Shown: positions 17,715-25,159 of the stretch, piece by piece | How the letters are laid out: every line of letters starts with the position of its first letter | Position numbering within the stretch: position 1 is the first letter of the stretch | NCBI GenBank assembly: GCA_902793405.1 | Contig: CADBDH010000017.1 | Location: forward strand, 22,679 to 86,678 | From: an uncultured Bacteroidales bacterium | GTDB lineage: Bacteria; Bacteroidota; Bacteroidia; Bacteroidales; Muribaculaceae | Direction: 5' to 3' | DNA: 64,000 bases | Translations under genes and position numbers: made by a program | The notes under the pieces: generated by a model | What the model was told of the DNA's origin: nothing | Seen by the model: only the letters and a program-made list of their open reading frames with translations | Databases searched by the model: none

Positions 17715-19328
17715 TTAGAAACCTTTCCAGGATTGGAGCCAGAAGTCGTGGGCCATCTGTTGCCAGCGGTAGGCGGCGGCGCCGAGGGCGTCGGTGGTGT
17801 AGTCATTGAGGTACTGGGCGGCTTGCTTGGCGTCGGTGGCGTTGAGGTCTTGCCAGGTCTTTTCAACCATGGGGAGCTCACGCAGGCCCTTGTCGAGGAA
17901 GTGGTCGCGGGCGGGCTCGAGGACCTTGCGGTAAACGCCCCAGCGCAGCGATGCCAGGCGATTGGCCTTGCGGAACTGCCACAACACGGTGTTGTCGTCC
18001 TCGCTGCCGTGGCCGCAGACCTTCATCGTGGCGGGCAGGTCGGTGTTGCCGCAGAAGACGGGGAACCTGGGGCTCTGGCCAGGATTGTCGAAGGCGATCC
18101 ATGCCACGCCGCCCACCTCGTCGGGGAGCCAGGAGCGCAGCTGGATGACAGTGCTGTAGGAGCACCAGGGGACGCTAACGGTGCGGGTCCACTTCATGGC
18201 CGAGTCGCCCATGGCGTAGTACATGGCGAGCTGCTCGTTGGTAATCCAGGGGTTGGCGACGGGCGAGACGATGCTGTCGGGCTCGTTCTCGACGATGTTG
18301 CCCTGCTTGTCCTTGCGCTTGGGATTAGGAATCTTGTGGCGTGCGCTCAGATCGAGGGCCGTGCCCTCGTAGTAGCTGCCCAGCAGGCGGGAGACGTCCT
18401 GGACGCTGACCTTGCGGTCGGGCTTGACGCTCACGGGAAGGTTCTCGATGCTGTCGGTAAGGCCCAACGAGGGGGCGAGCTGCTGCAGGATGTAGAGTTC
18501 GCGTATGCTGTAGTTCTTGACCTGCTTGAGGTAGTTGGTGCCGCTGTAGGCCTTCCAGAAGCAGAAGGGCTCCTTGCCGTCCCATAGCTTGAGTTTGCGG
18601 GCGACGTCGAAGACGTTGTCCGAGGCCATGTAATGGTCGGGGTCGCTCAGGTCGAGGGTGCCGATGCGGGAGATGTTGGCCGAGACGGCCACCTCATCGT
18701 CGGGGATGCGCACGGCGGCCCACACAGCGCCCACCTTCTTGGGTCCCTCGCCAAAGATCTCGAACAGCCAGGCCTCGTTCTTGTCGGCAATGGTGAGGCA
18801 CTCGCCGCTGTCGCCGTAGCCGTATTTCTTGACCAGCTCGCCCATGAGGCGGATGGCGTCGCGGGCGGTGGTGCAGCGCTCGAGGGCGATGCGCGAGAGT
18901 TCCTCAATCATGAAGATACCAGCCTTGTTGCGCAGGGTGTCGCGCCCCGAGATGGTGGTCTCGCCCATGGCGAGCTGCTTCTCGTTGAGGCAGGGATAGG
19001 CAGTGTCGAGGAAACGGTAGGTGTGGCGCACCTGGGGGATGACGCCCAGGCGGGGCATGCCGGTGCTATCCTTGGCCGAGGTGGTATGGAAGCGGTTGCG
19101 GTAGACGGCGGTGACGGTGTCGCGCTCGTAGTCGCGGGCGGGCACCACGGCCATCCAGGTGCGATAGCGGGCGTCGCAGGTGTGGGAAGTTATGACCGAG
19201 CCGTCGGTGCTGGCCTGGCGGCCCACGACGATGCTCGTGCAGGATTCGGTCATGCGCTCAGCGTCCTGAGCGTTGAGGTTCACGGTAAAGGCCATCATCA
19301 GGATGGCGGTAATGAAAAGGTTTTTCAT
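17715..19328 (-). CDS. secreted C69-family dipeptidase
   Basis: The 537-residue protein resembles peptidase family C69 (PepD-type Ntn dipeptidases). A signal peptide (1-20, ITAILMMAFTVNLNA) precedes Cys 30 in ESCTSIVVGRQASTDGSV, the expected nucleophile exposed by processing; SHTCDARYRTWMAVVPA and the later region EAWLFEIFGEGPKK are typical of the family. It would cut dipeptides in the periplasm. It is the second Ntn-type hydrolase in this stretch, but of another family. A run of 7-nt repeats lies just upstream of the start and the repeat copy A just downstream of the stop. Confidence 0.85.
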   Translation of the reverse strand: MKNLFITAILMMAFTVNLNAQDAERMTESCTSIVVGRQASTDGSVITSHTCDARYRTWMAVVPARDYERDTVTAVYRNRFHTTSAKDSTGMPRLGVIPQVRHTYRFLDTAYPCLNEKQLAMGETTISGRDTLRNKAGIFMIEELSRIALERCTTARDAIRLMGELVKKYGYGDSGECLTIADKNEAWLFEIFGEGPKKVGAVWAAVRIPDDEVAVSANISRIGTLDLSDPDHYMASDNVFDVARKLKLWDGKEPFCFWKAYSGTNYLKQVKNYSIRELYILQQLAPSLGLTDSIENLPVSVKPDRKVSVQDVSRLLGSYYEGTALDLSARHKIPNPKRKDKQGNIVENEPDSIVSPVANPWITNEQLAMYYAMGDSAMKWTRTVSVPWCSYSTVIQLRSWLPDEVGGVAWIAFDNPGQSPRFPVFCGNTDLPATMKVCGHGSEDDNTVLWQFRKANRLASLRWGVYRKVLEPARDHFLDKGLRELPMVEKTWQDLNATDAKQAAQYLNDYTTDALGAAAYRWQQMAHDFWLQSWKGF

Positions 19329-19338
19329 ATTTTGGTTG

Positions 19339-19394
19339 TTAGTTGTTAGTTTCTAGTCCCTAGTTTTTAGTTTTTAGTTTCTAGTTTCTAGTTT
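19339..19394. repeat. degenerate heptanucleotide tandem repeat
   Basis: Eight consecutive 7-nt units (TTAGTTG, TTAGTTT, CTAGTCC, CTAGTTT, TTAGTTT, TTAGTTT, CTAGTTT, CTAGTTT). It starts 10 nt upstream of the C69 start codon and covers the stop codon of the fucosidase gene (19388-19390). Confidence 0.8.
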
Positions 19395-20701
19395 TTGAGG
19401 GTTATTTCGAGGATTTCATCCACGCCGGTGGGCACTGCAGGGAGCTGGACTGTGATGCCGTCGCCGGTGGCGGTGTAGCGCAGCCTGCTCTTGTCGCTGA
19501 ACAGGCGAGCCTGCTTCACGCGCCTCGCGCTCACGGGCAGGTAAATGGCGTTGTCCATGAGGTGGAGGATGTGCACATAGAGGGTGTTGCCCTTCTGGGT
19601 CGTCACGCCCCAGTCATGCGGCGGGATGAAGCCGCCACGGGTGCCATAGATGCTCTCGCCGTTAACGCGCATCCACTCGCCCAGTTGGTGCAGCCGCTCA
19701 ACGGCCTCGGCGGGCAGACAGCCGTCGGGGCGGGGTCCCACGTTGATGAGCAGGTTGCCGTTGCGTCCGGCGGCCTTGACCATCGTGCGTATGATTTCGT
19801 CACCGCTCTTGTAGTTCTTGTCGGTGATGCGGTAGCCCCAGGTATTGTTCATCGTCATGCAAGTCTCCAGCGGCAGGCGGCTGATGCCGTTCTCGCCCGA
19901 GTAGCCCGCCGTGTTCTCGCCGGGCACGTCCTGCTCAAAAATCTGGATGTCCTCGCCAGGGAAGGGCACCTCGTGGTGGTTGTTGCCGATGAGGCATGAG
20001 GGCTGCAGGCGGTGAATGAGGGCATACTGCTCGTCGAGCTGCCAGTCGAAGGGCGTGGGGTCGGTGTCGTGTTCCCACTTGCCGTCGAACCAGATAGCGG
20101 CCACGGGGCCGTAGTTGGTCAAGAGCTCGGTCAGCTGGTCGTTCATGAACTTGTAGTATTGTGGCCAGTTGGTTGTCGAGGGGTCATGAGGCATCTGCTC
20201 CTGATGGCGGCCCAGCGGATAGTCCAGGCGGTGCCAGTCGAGGTGGGAATAGTAGAAGTGCAGCTTGATGCCATGACGCTGGCAGGCATCGGCCAGCTCC
20301 TTGAGTACATCGCGCTTGAAGGGGGTGGCATCGACGATGTTGTAGTCGCTGGCAGCGCTCTTGAACATCGAGAAGCCGTCGTGGTGGCGCGACGTGATGG
20401 TGATGTAACGGGCACCGGCATCCTTGATGGCCTGCACCCACTCGTCGGCATTAAAGCGCGAGGGATAGAAGCCCGCGGGCAGCTGGGCGTACTCGTCGCG
20501 GTTGATACGCTTGTTGAGCATGACCCACTCGCCGTCGGCCAGCATCGAATAAACGCCCCAGTGGATAAAGACGCCGAGTTTGTTGTCCTGGAACTCCTCG
20601 CGGGCACGCAGGTTATCCTCGCTGGGCGTATAGCTGCCGGGCTGAGCCATGGCCGTGAGGCAGGCAAGCAGCAGCAACAGGGATAATGAGATTTTCTTCA
20701 T
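19388..20701 (-). CDS. secreted GH29 alpha-L-fucosidase
   Basis: A 437-residue glycoside hydrolase family 29 enzyme. After a signal peptide (1-19) come the family blocks FGVFIHWG-like LGVFIHWGVYSM (about 42-53), ITSRHHDGFSMF (about 102-113) and AAIWFDGKWE (about 202-211), whose aspartate is the nucleophile; NGNLLINVGPRPDG closes the barrel. It releases terminal fucose from host mucin or plant glycans in the periplasm or outside. The C-terminal 90 residues form a small beta domain. The three minus-strand genes here (esterase, fucosidase, dipeptidase) are all exported hydrolases. Confidence 0.92.
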   Translation of the reverse strand: MKKISLSLLLLLACLTAMAQPGSYTPSEDNLRAREEFQDNKLGVFIHWGVYSMLADGEWVMLNKRINRDEYAQLPAGFYPSRFNADEWVQAIKDAGARYITITSRHHDGFSMFKSAASDYNIVDATPFKRDVLKELADACQRHGIKLHFYYSHLDWHRLDYPLGRHQEQMPHDPSTTNWPQYYKFMNDQLTELLTNYGPVAAIWFDGKWEHDTDPTPFDWQLDEQYALIHRLQPSCLIGNNHHEVPFPGEDIQIFEQDVPGENTAGYSGENGISRLPLETCMTMNNTWGYRITDKNYKSGDEIIRTMVKAAGRNGNLLINVGPRPDGCLPAEAVERLHQLGEWMRVNGESIYGTRGGFIPPHDWGVTTQKGNTLYVHILHLMDNAIYLPVSARRVKQARLFSDKSRLRYTATGDGITVQLPAVPTGVDEILEITLKN

Positions 20702-20746
20702 GATTTACTGTATGTACGGATGAAACGGAAAAAACGGATTTACGGA

Positions 20747-22504
20747 CTAACGTGAGCGCTTGAGCAGGCGACGCACCTTGACGATGAGCCAGATGAGCAG
20801 CAGCACGATGGCCAGCAGGGTGCCGATGGCGATGCCGCCATACCACGGGGCCTTGTCGAGCAGATCGCTGAAGATGGGCGACACATATTCCTGCATGAGC
20901 GGTGCAATGAGTTTGCGCTGCTCGGGCAAGGGGTCGTTCTCCAGCCTGATGGTATCGCCCAGCACCATCGTCGAGCGCTGGGTGGCCTCATAGGCGGGCC
21001 AGTAGTGGGCCGGTGTGCTGGGATTGCCTGTCGCGGCAAAGTTGACCCACATCTGCTGTACCTCCGAGGCCAGGACGGGATTGTGCTCGTCGCCCGACTT
21101 GATCTGCCGGCCGGTGTTGAGCACATAGCACACTTCGCTGCCATGGCAGGCGCCATAAATCGGCTCGCTCAACGCTTTGGTCCAGTAGTACATGTAGGTC
21201 CTGCCGCCCGCTGCCGCATGGCGCTGCGCCATCTCGATGGCAGGGCCGCGGAACATCAGGTCGTTGAGGAATTCGGCAATGGGCCAGGGTTTATTCTTGG
21301 GGACGGCATCGAGGAAGGCGTCGGCGCTGCTGCGCTGGTCATCGTCAAACGACGAGGCGATGTAGCGGTACCACAGCTGAACGGCCAGGCTGAAATTCTC
21401 CTCGCCGCCCATGCTGTCTATCCAGAAGCACGCCTCGTCGGCATTGGAGCCGATGAGCATATCGATGCCCGCGTTGAAACCGTCGAAACGGCTATAGGGG
21501 TCCTCGGGGATGAGGTCGCCATCGCGCTCGGGGAAACGGAAAAACTCGCCCACCTCGTCGTTGAGGGCTATCATATCGTCGGTCGAGAGGGCTTGCAGGT
21601 CGGCCACGGTCTTGGCGCCCGTAGCGTCGAGCACGCGCTTGGTCAAACGCTGGCAGTCCTCACGGCTGCAGGTAAATGCCACGCTGCCGCTTTGGGCGAT
21701 GGCACGGCGGAACAGGCCCTGGGCCTCGTCGATGCTGGCGAGAATCGACACACTACCCGCCCCAGCCGAGTGGCCCACGATGGTCACATTGTCGGGGTCG
21801 CCGCCAAAGCCCGCGATGTTGCGCTTGACCCAACGCAGGGCCTCGACCTGGTCGAGAATGCCCAGATTGCCGCTGCGGGCATAGTCCTTGCCGTCGGGCA
21901 GCGAGGAGAGGTCCAGGAAGCCCAACAGGCCCAAGCGGTAGTTGATGGAAACCATGACCACCTCGGGGTGCGCCTTGACAAACTTGTCGCACCAGTCACG
22001 CGGATTGGCCGTGCCGTTGCTCACGTAGGAGCCGCCATGAATCCACACCATCACGGGACGGCGGGCACTGCGCATGCCATCGGCAGCGGTCCACACGTTC
22101 AACGTCAGGCAGTCCTCGCCCTGCTTGTACAGCGAGGCACCGTTGCCCTGGCTGCGGCTCTGAATCGAGGTGTGGCCAAAGTATTTGGCCTCGCGCACGA
22201 GACGGCTGTCGGGCTCAGGCTTGGCCACGCGCCACCGACGGTCGCCCGTGGGCTGCAGGGCATAGGGGATGCCCTTGAACGCGAGCAGATTGCTATCACG
22301 CTGTCCCACGAAGATGCCATTGGCGGCCTCGACGGCCAGCGAGTCGGGATAATCGCCCTGAATGACCCGGTTCTCGCCATAGAGCGCCGTCATCTCCTGC
22401 TCGAGCGGCGACGGCTCCTGGGATTGCTGTTCCCGAGCCTCCTGCTTGGAGCTGCACGCGGCCATCACTGCGAGCAACAACACATATAATATCCATCTTT
22501 TCAT
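20747..22504 (-). CDS. type-B carboxylesterase lipoprotein with C-terminal membrane anchor
   Basis: A 585-residue alpha/beta hydrolase of the carboxylesterase type B family. It starts with a lipoprotein signal (LLLAVMAACSSK), has the oxyanion motif VWIHGGSYVSNG near residue 145, EDCLTLNVW, and the nucleophile elbow VGHSAGAGSVS near residue 237. The last 35 residues hold a membrane helix (IAIGTLLAIVLLLIWLIV) and a basic tail (KVRRLLKRSR), so the protein seems anchored at both ends. It would cut esters, for example acetyl or feruloyl groups on glycans processed by the neighbouring fucosidase; that substrate is inference. Confidence 0.85.
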   Translation of the reverse strand: MKRWILYVLLLAVMAACSSKQEAREQQSQEPSPLEQEMTALYGENRVIQGDYPDSLAVEAANGIFVGQRDSNLLAFKGIPYALQPTGDRRWRVAKPEPDSRLVREAKYFGHTSIQSRSQGNGASLYKQGEDCLTLNVWTAADGMRSARRPVMVWIHGGSYVSNGTANPRDWCDKFVKAHPEVVMVSINYRLGLLGFLDLSSLPDGKDYARSGNLGILDQVEALRWVKRNIAGFGGDPDNVTIVGHSAGAGSVSILASIDEAQGLFRRAIAQSGSVAFTCSREDCQRLTKRVLDATGAKTVADLQALSTDDMIALNDEVGEFFRFPERDGDLIPEDPYSRFDGFNAGIDMLIGSNADEACFWIDSMGGEENFSLAVQLWYRYIASSFDDDQRSSADAFLDAVPKNKPWPIAEFLNDLMFRGPAIEMAQRHAAAGGRTYMYYWTKALSEPIYGACHGSEVCYVLNTGRQIKSGDEHNPVLASEVQQMWVNFAATGNPSTPAHYWPAYEATQRSTMVLGDTIRLENDPLPEQRKLIAPLMQEYVSPIFSDLLDKAPWYGGIAIGTLLAIVLLLIWLIVKVRRLLKRSR

Positions 22505-22529
22505 AATCCTTGACTTTTTTAGTTGAGCG

Positions 22530-22560
22530 CAAAGTTAGTGAAAGATAGCCACATTGGCAA
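22530..22560 (-). promoter_or_regulatory. promoter of the carboxylesterase gene
   Basis: In minus orientation TTG (complement at 22558-22560), a 20-nt spacer and TAACTTTG (complement at 22530-22537) give a full Bacteroidetes promoter 26 nt before the start codon. Confidence 0.7.
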
Positions 22561-22600
22561 AAAAACGGCTTGCTCATCATGCAAGCGCAAGAAAAAGTTG

Positions 22601-22608
22601 TACCTTTG
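22601..22608 (+). promoter_or_regulatory. -7 box of ftsY
   Basis: TACCTTTG, an exact TAnnTTTG, 38 nt before the ftsY start. No TTG at the expected distance. Confidence 0.45.
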
Positions 22609-22645
22609 CATCCAAATATCAAAAAACGAACGAAATAAACATCAT

Positions 22646-23614
22646 ATGGGACTGTTCAAGAAATTATTCTCACGCGAGAAGAAAGAAACGCTCGACAAGG
22701 GCCTGGAAAAGACCAAACAGGGCGTGTTTGAAAAAATCAAGCATGCCGTAGCCGGCAAATCAACCGTCGACGACGACGTGCTCGACAACCTGGAGGAAGT
22801 GTTTGTCACCAGCGACGTGGGTGTGGACACCACCGTCAAGATCATCGACCGCCTGCAGGCCCGCGTAGCCCGCGACAAGTATGTGGGCACCGAAGAGCTC
22901 AACGAGCTGTTGTGTGACGAAATCTCACAGATGCTTGCCGACAACAACAATGCCGAACTCGAGGACTTTACCGTTCCCGAGAACAGCAAGCCCTACGTCA
23001 TCATGGTCGTGGGCGTGAACGGTGTGGGCAAGACCACCACCATCGGCAAACTGGCTTACCAGTTCAAGCAGGCCGGCAACAAGGTGGTGCTCGGCGCTGC
23101 CGACACCTACCGCGCCGCTGCCGACGAGCAGCTGGAGATCTGGGGCAACCGCGTGGGCGTTCCCGTCATCAAGCACAAGATGGGCACCGACCCTGCCGCT
23201 GTGGCCTTTGACGCCGTGCAAAGCGCCGTGGCCCAGAATGCCGATGTCGTCATCATCGACACCGCAGGCCGTCTTCACAACAACGTGAGCCTGATGAACC
23301 AGCTGACCAAAATCAAGAACACCATGCGCAAGGTGCTGCCCAATGCACCCCAGGAGATACTGCTCGTGCTCGACGGCTCGACAGGACAGAACGCCTTTGA
23401 ACAGGCCAAGCAGTTCTCGGCCGCTACCGAGGTCAATGCCCTGGCTATCACCAAGCTCGACGGCACGGCCAAGGGCGGCGTGGTCATCGGCGTGAGCGAC
23501 CAGTTCCAGATTCCCGTGAAATACATCGGCCTGGGAGAGCAGATGACCGACCTGCAGATTTTCAACAAGCAGGAGTTTGTGAAGTCGCTGTTCGGGGTAC
23601 AGAGAAACGACTAG
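22646..23614 (+). CDS. ftsY: signal recognition particle receptor FtsY
   Basis: FtsY docks ribosome-SRP complexes at the inner membrane. The 322-residue protein is a compact NG-type receptor without the long acidic A domain of E. coli FtsY: an N helical bundle (1-110) and the G domain with GVNGVGKTTTIGKLA near residue 123, DTYRAAADEQL, VIIDTAGRLHNN and TKLDGTAKGG. The frame is open 123 nt upstream, but the ATG at 22646 gives the typical MGLFKKLFSR membrane-binding start. RimO follows 34 nt after the stop. Confidence 0.95.
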   Translation: MGLFKKLFSREKKETLDKGLEKTKQGVFEKIKHAVAGKSTVDDDVLDNLEEVFVTSDVGVDTTVKIIDRLQARVARDKYVGTEELNELLCDEISQMLADNNNAELEDFTVPENSKPYVIMVVGVNGVGKTTTIGKLAYQFKQAGNKVVLGAADTYRAAADEQLEIWGNRVGVPVIKHKMGTDPAAVAFDAVQSAVAQNADVVIIDTAGRLHNNVSLMNQLTKIKNTMRKVLPNAPQEILLVLDGSTGQNAFEQAKQFSAATEVNALAITKLDGTAKGGVVIGVSDQFQIPVKYIGLGEQMTDLQIFNKQEFVKSLFGVQRND

Positions 23615-23642
23615 AGGAACTAGATCATCTAGAGAATCTAGA
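23611..23642. repeat. 9-nt tandem repeat CTAGANNNN
   Basis: CTAGA at 23611, 23620, 23629 and 23638, a regular 9-nt period across the ftsY stop codon and the gap to rimO. Confidence 0.75.
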
Positions 23643-23648
23643 GATTTC

Positions 23649-24944
23649 ATGAGGAGGAACAAGATTGACATCATCTCGCTGGGCTGCTCCAAGAACCTGG
23701 TGGACAGCGAACACCTGATGCGCCAGCTGGAGGTCTCAGGCTACCGTGTGGCACACAATGCCGACCGCATCGACGGCGAGATTGTGGTGGTCAACACCTG
23801 CGGCTTCATTGCCGACGCCCAGCAGGAGTCTATCGACACGATACTGCGCCTGGGCGAGGCCAAACGCGAGGGCAAAATCCGCAACCTGTTTGTGATGGGG
23901 TGCCTGAGTGAGCGATTCCGCGCCGACCTCATCGAAGCGCTGCCCGAGGTGGACCGTTTCTATGGCAAGTTTGACTGGAAAGGCATGCTCGCCGACCTGG
24001 GTCACGCCTATCGCGACGACCTGGCCCATGAGCGCCACCTGACCACCCCCAGCCACTACTGCTACCTGAAAATATCGGAAGGCTGCAACCGCTTCTGCGC
24101 CTTCTGCGCCATTCCCCTGATTACCGGCCGCCACACGTCGGTGCCCATGCAGCAGCTGCTCGACGAGGTGCAACGCCTGGCCGATGGCGGCGTGAAAGAG
24201 TTCAACGTCATTGCCCAGGACCTCTCGTCCTACGGCATGGACCTGGAGGGACGCATGATGCTGCCCGAACTCATCGACCGCATGGCCGACATCCAGGGCG
24301 TGGAATGGATTCGCCTGCACTATGCCTACCCCACCCAATTCCCCTATGACATCCTGCCCGTGATGGCGAGCCGCGACAACGTGTGCAGCTACCTGGACAT
24401 CGCCTTGCAGCACATCAGCGACAAGGTGCTGGCCAACATGCGCCGCCACATCGGCCGCCAGGAGACGCTCGACCTGCTGGCACGACTGCGCCACGAGGTG
24501 CCGGGCATTCACATCCGCACCACCCTGATGGTGGGATTCCCGGGCGAGGGAGAGCAGGAATTTGAGGAACTGATGGACTTTACCCGCGAGGCCCGGTTTG
24601 AACGCATGGGCGCGTTTGCCTACAGCGAAGAAGCCGGCACATGGGCAGCCGAACACCTGAGCGACGACATCCCCCAGGAGGTGAAACAGGAACGCCTGCA
24701 GCAACTCATGGCCCTGCAAGAGGACATCTCGATGGAAATCCAGGAGCAGAAGGTGGGACAAACGTTGCGCGTCATCGTCGACCGCGAAGAGGACGACTAC
24801 TACATCGGACGCACCCAGTGGGACAGTCCCGAGGTGGACCCCGAAGTGCTCATCGCCAAGGACAAGCCGCTCGGCATCGGAGAATTTGCCCAGGTGCGCA
24901 TCACCCAAGCGCTGCCGTTTGAACTGATGGGCAAAGCCGACTAA
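23649..24944 (+). CDS. rimO: ribosomal protein S12 methylthiotransferase RimO
   Basis: RimO is a radical-SAM enzyme that adds a methylthio group to an aspartate of ribosomal protein S12. The 431-residue protein has the N-terminal UPF0004 domain (IDIISLGCSKNLVDSE with its first cluster cysteine), the radical-SAM motif CNRFCAFC near residue 145 for the second 4Fe-4S cluster, and a C-terminal TRAM domain (about 365-431, VGQTLRVIVDREEDDYYIGR). SLGCSKNLVDSE separates RimO from MiaB. It follows ftsY in the same direction, probably in one transcript. Confidence 0.95.
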   Translation: MRRNKIDIISLGCSKNLVDSEHLMRQLEVSGYRVAHNADRIDGEIVVVNTCGFIADAQQESIDTILRLGEAKREGKIRNLFVMGCLSERFRADLIEALPEVDRFYGKFDWKGMLADLGHAYRDDLAHERHLTTPSHYCYLKISEGCNRFCAFCAIPLITGRHTSVPMQQLLDEVQRLADGGVKEFNVIAQDLSSYGMDLEGRMMLPELIDRMADIQGVEWIRLHYAYPTQFPYDILPVMASRDNVCSYLDIALQHISDKVLANMRRHIGRQETLDLLARLRHEVPGIHIRTTLMVGFPGEGEQEFEELMDFTREARFERMGAFAYSEEAGTWAAEHLSDDIPQEVKQERLQQLMALQEDISMEIQEQKVGQTLRVIVDREEDDYYIGRTQWDSPEVDPEVLIAKDKPLGIGEFAQVRITQALPFELMGKAD

Positions 24945-25077
24945 TCGAGGAGCAATCATTTCGTTCGTTTCCACACGTTTAGACACGATGGCATTGACTT
25001 GCTGTCGTGCAATCGTTTGCGCAATAAATTGAAGCAAAAATGCCCCATATATATAATGTCTTATTGATATTTGTTTG

Positions 25078-25085
25078 TAATTTTG
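25078..25085 (+). promoter_or_regulatory. -7 box of the dockerin repeat protein gene
   Basis: TAATTTTG (TAnnTTTG) 74 nt before the start codon at 25160, in the 215-nt gap after rimO. Confidence 0.45.
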
Positions 25086-25159
25086 ACCGATGATAACTGT
25101 TTCAGGTACACGAAACAAACCAACTTTATTGTTTAACTTATAACCAATTATTTACAAGC

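Noticed and set aside
17737-18587. Plus-strand frame of 284 codons inside the C69 gene
   Set aside because: Val/Gly/Ala-rich shadow of a GC-rich gene without motifs.
21005-22489. 494-codon plus-strand frame opposite the carboxylesterase gene
   Set aside because: Shadow frame; the minus strand has lipobox, GHSAG motif and promoter.
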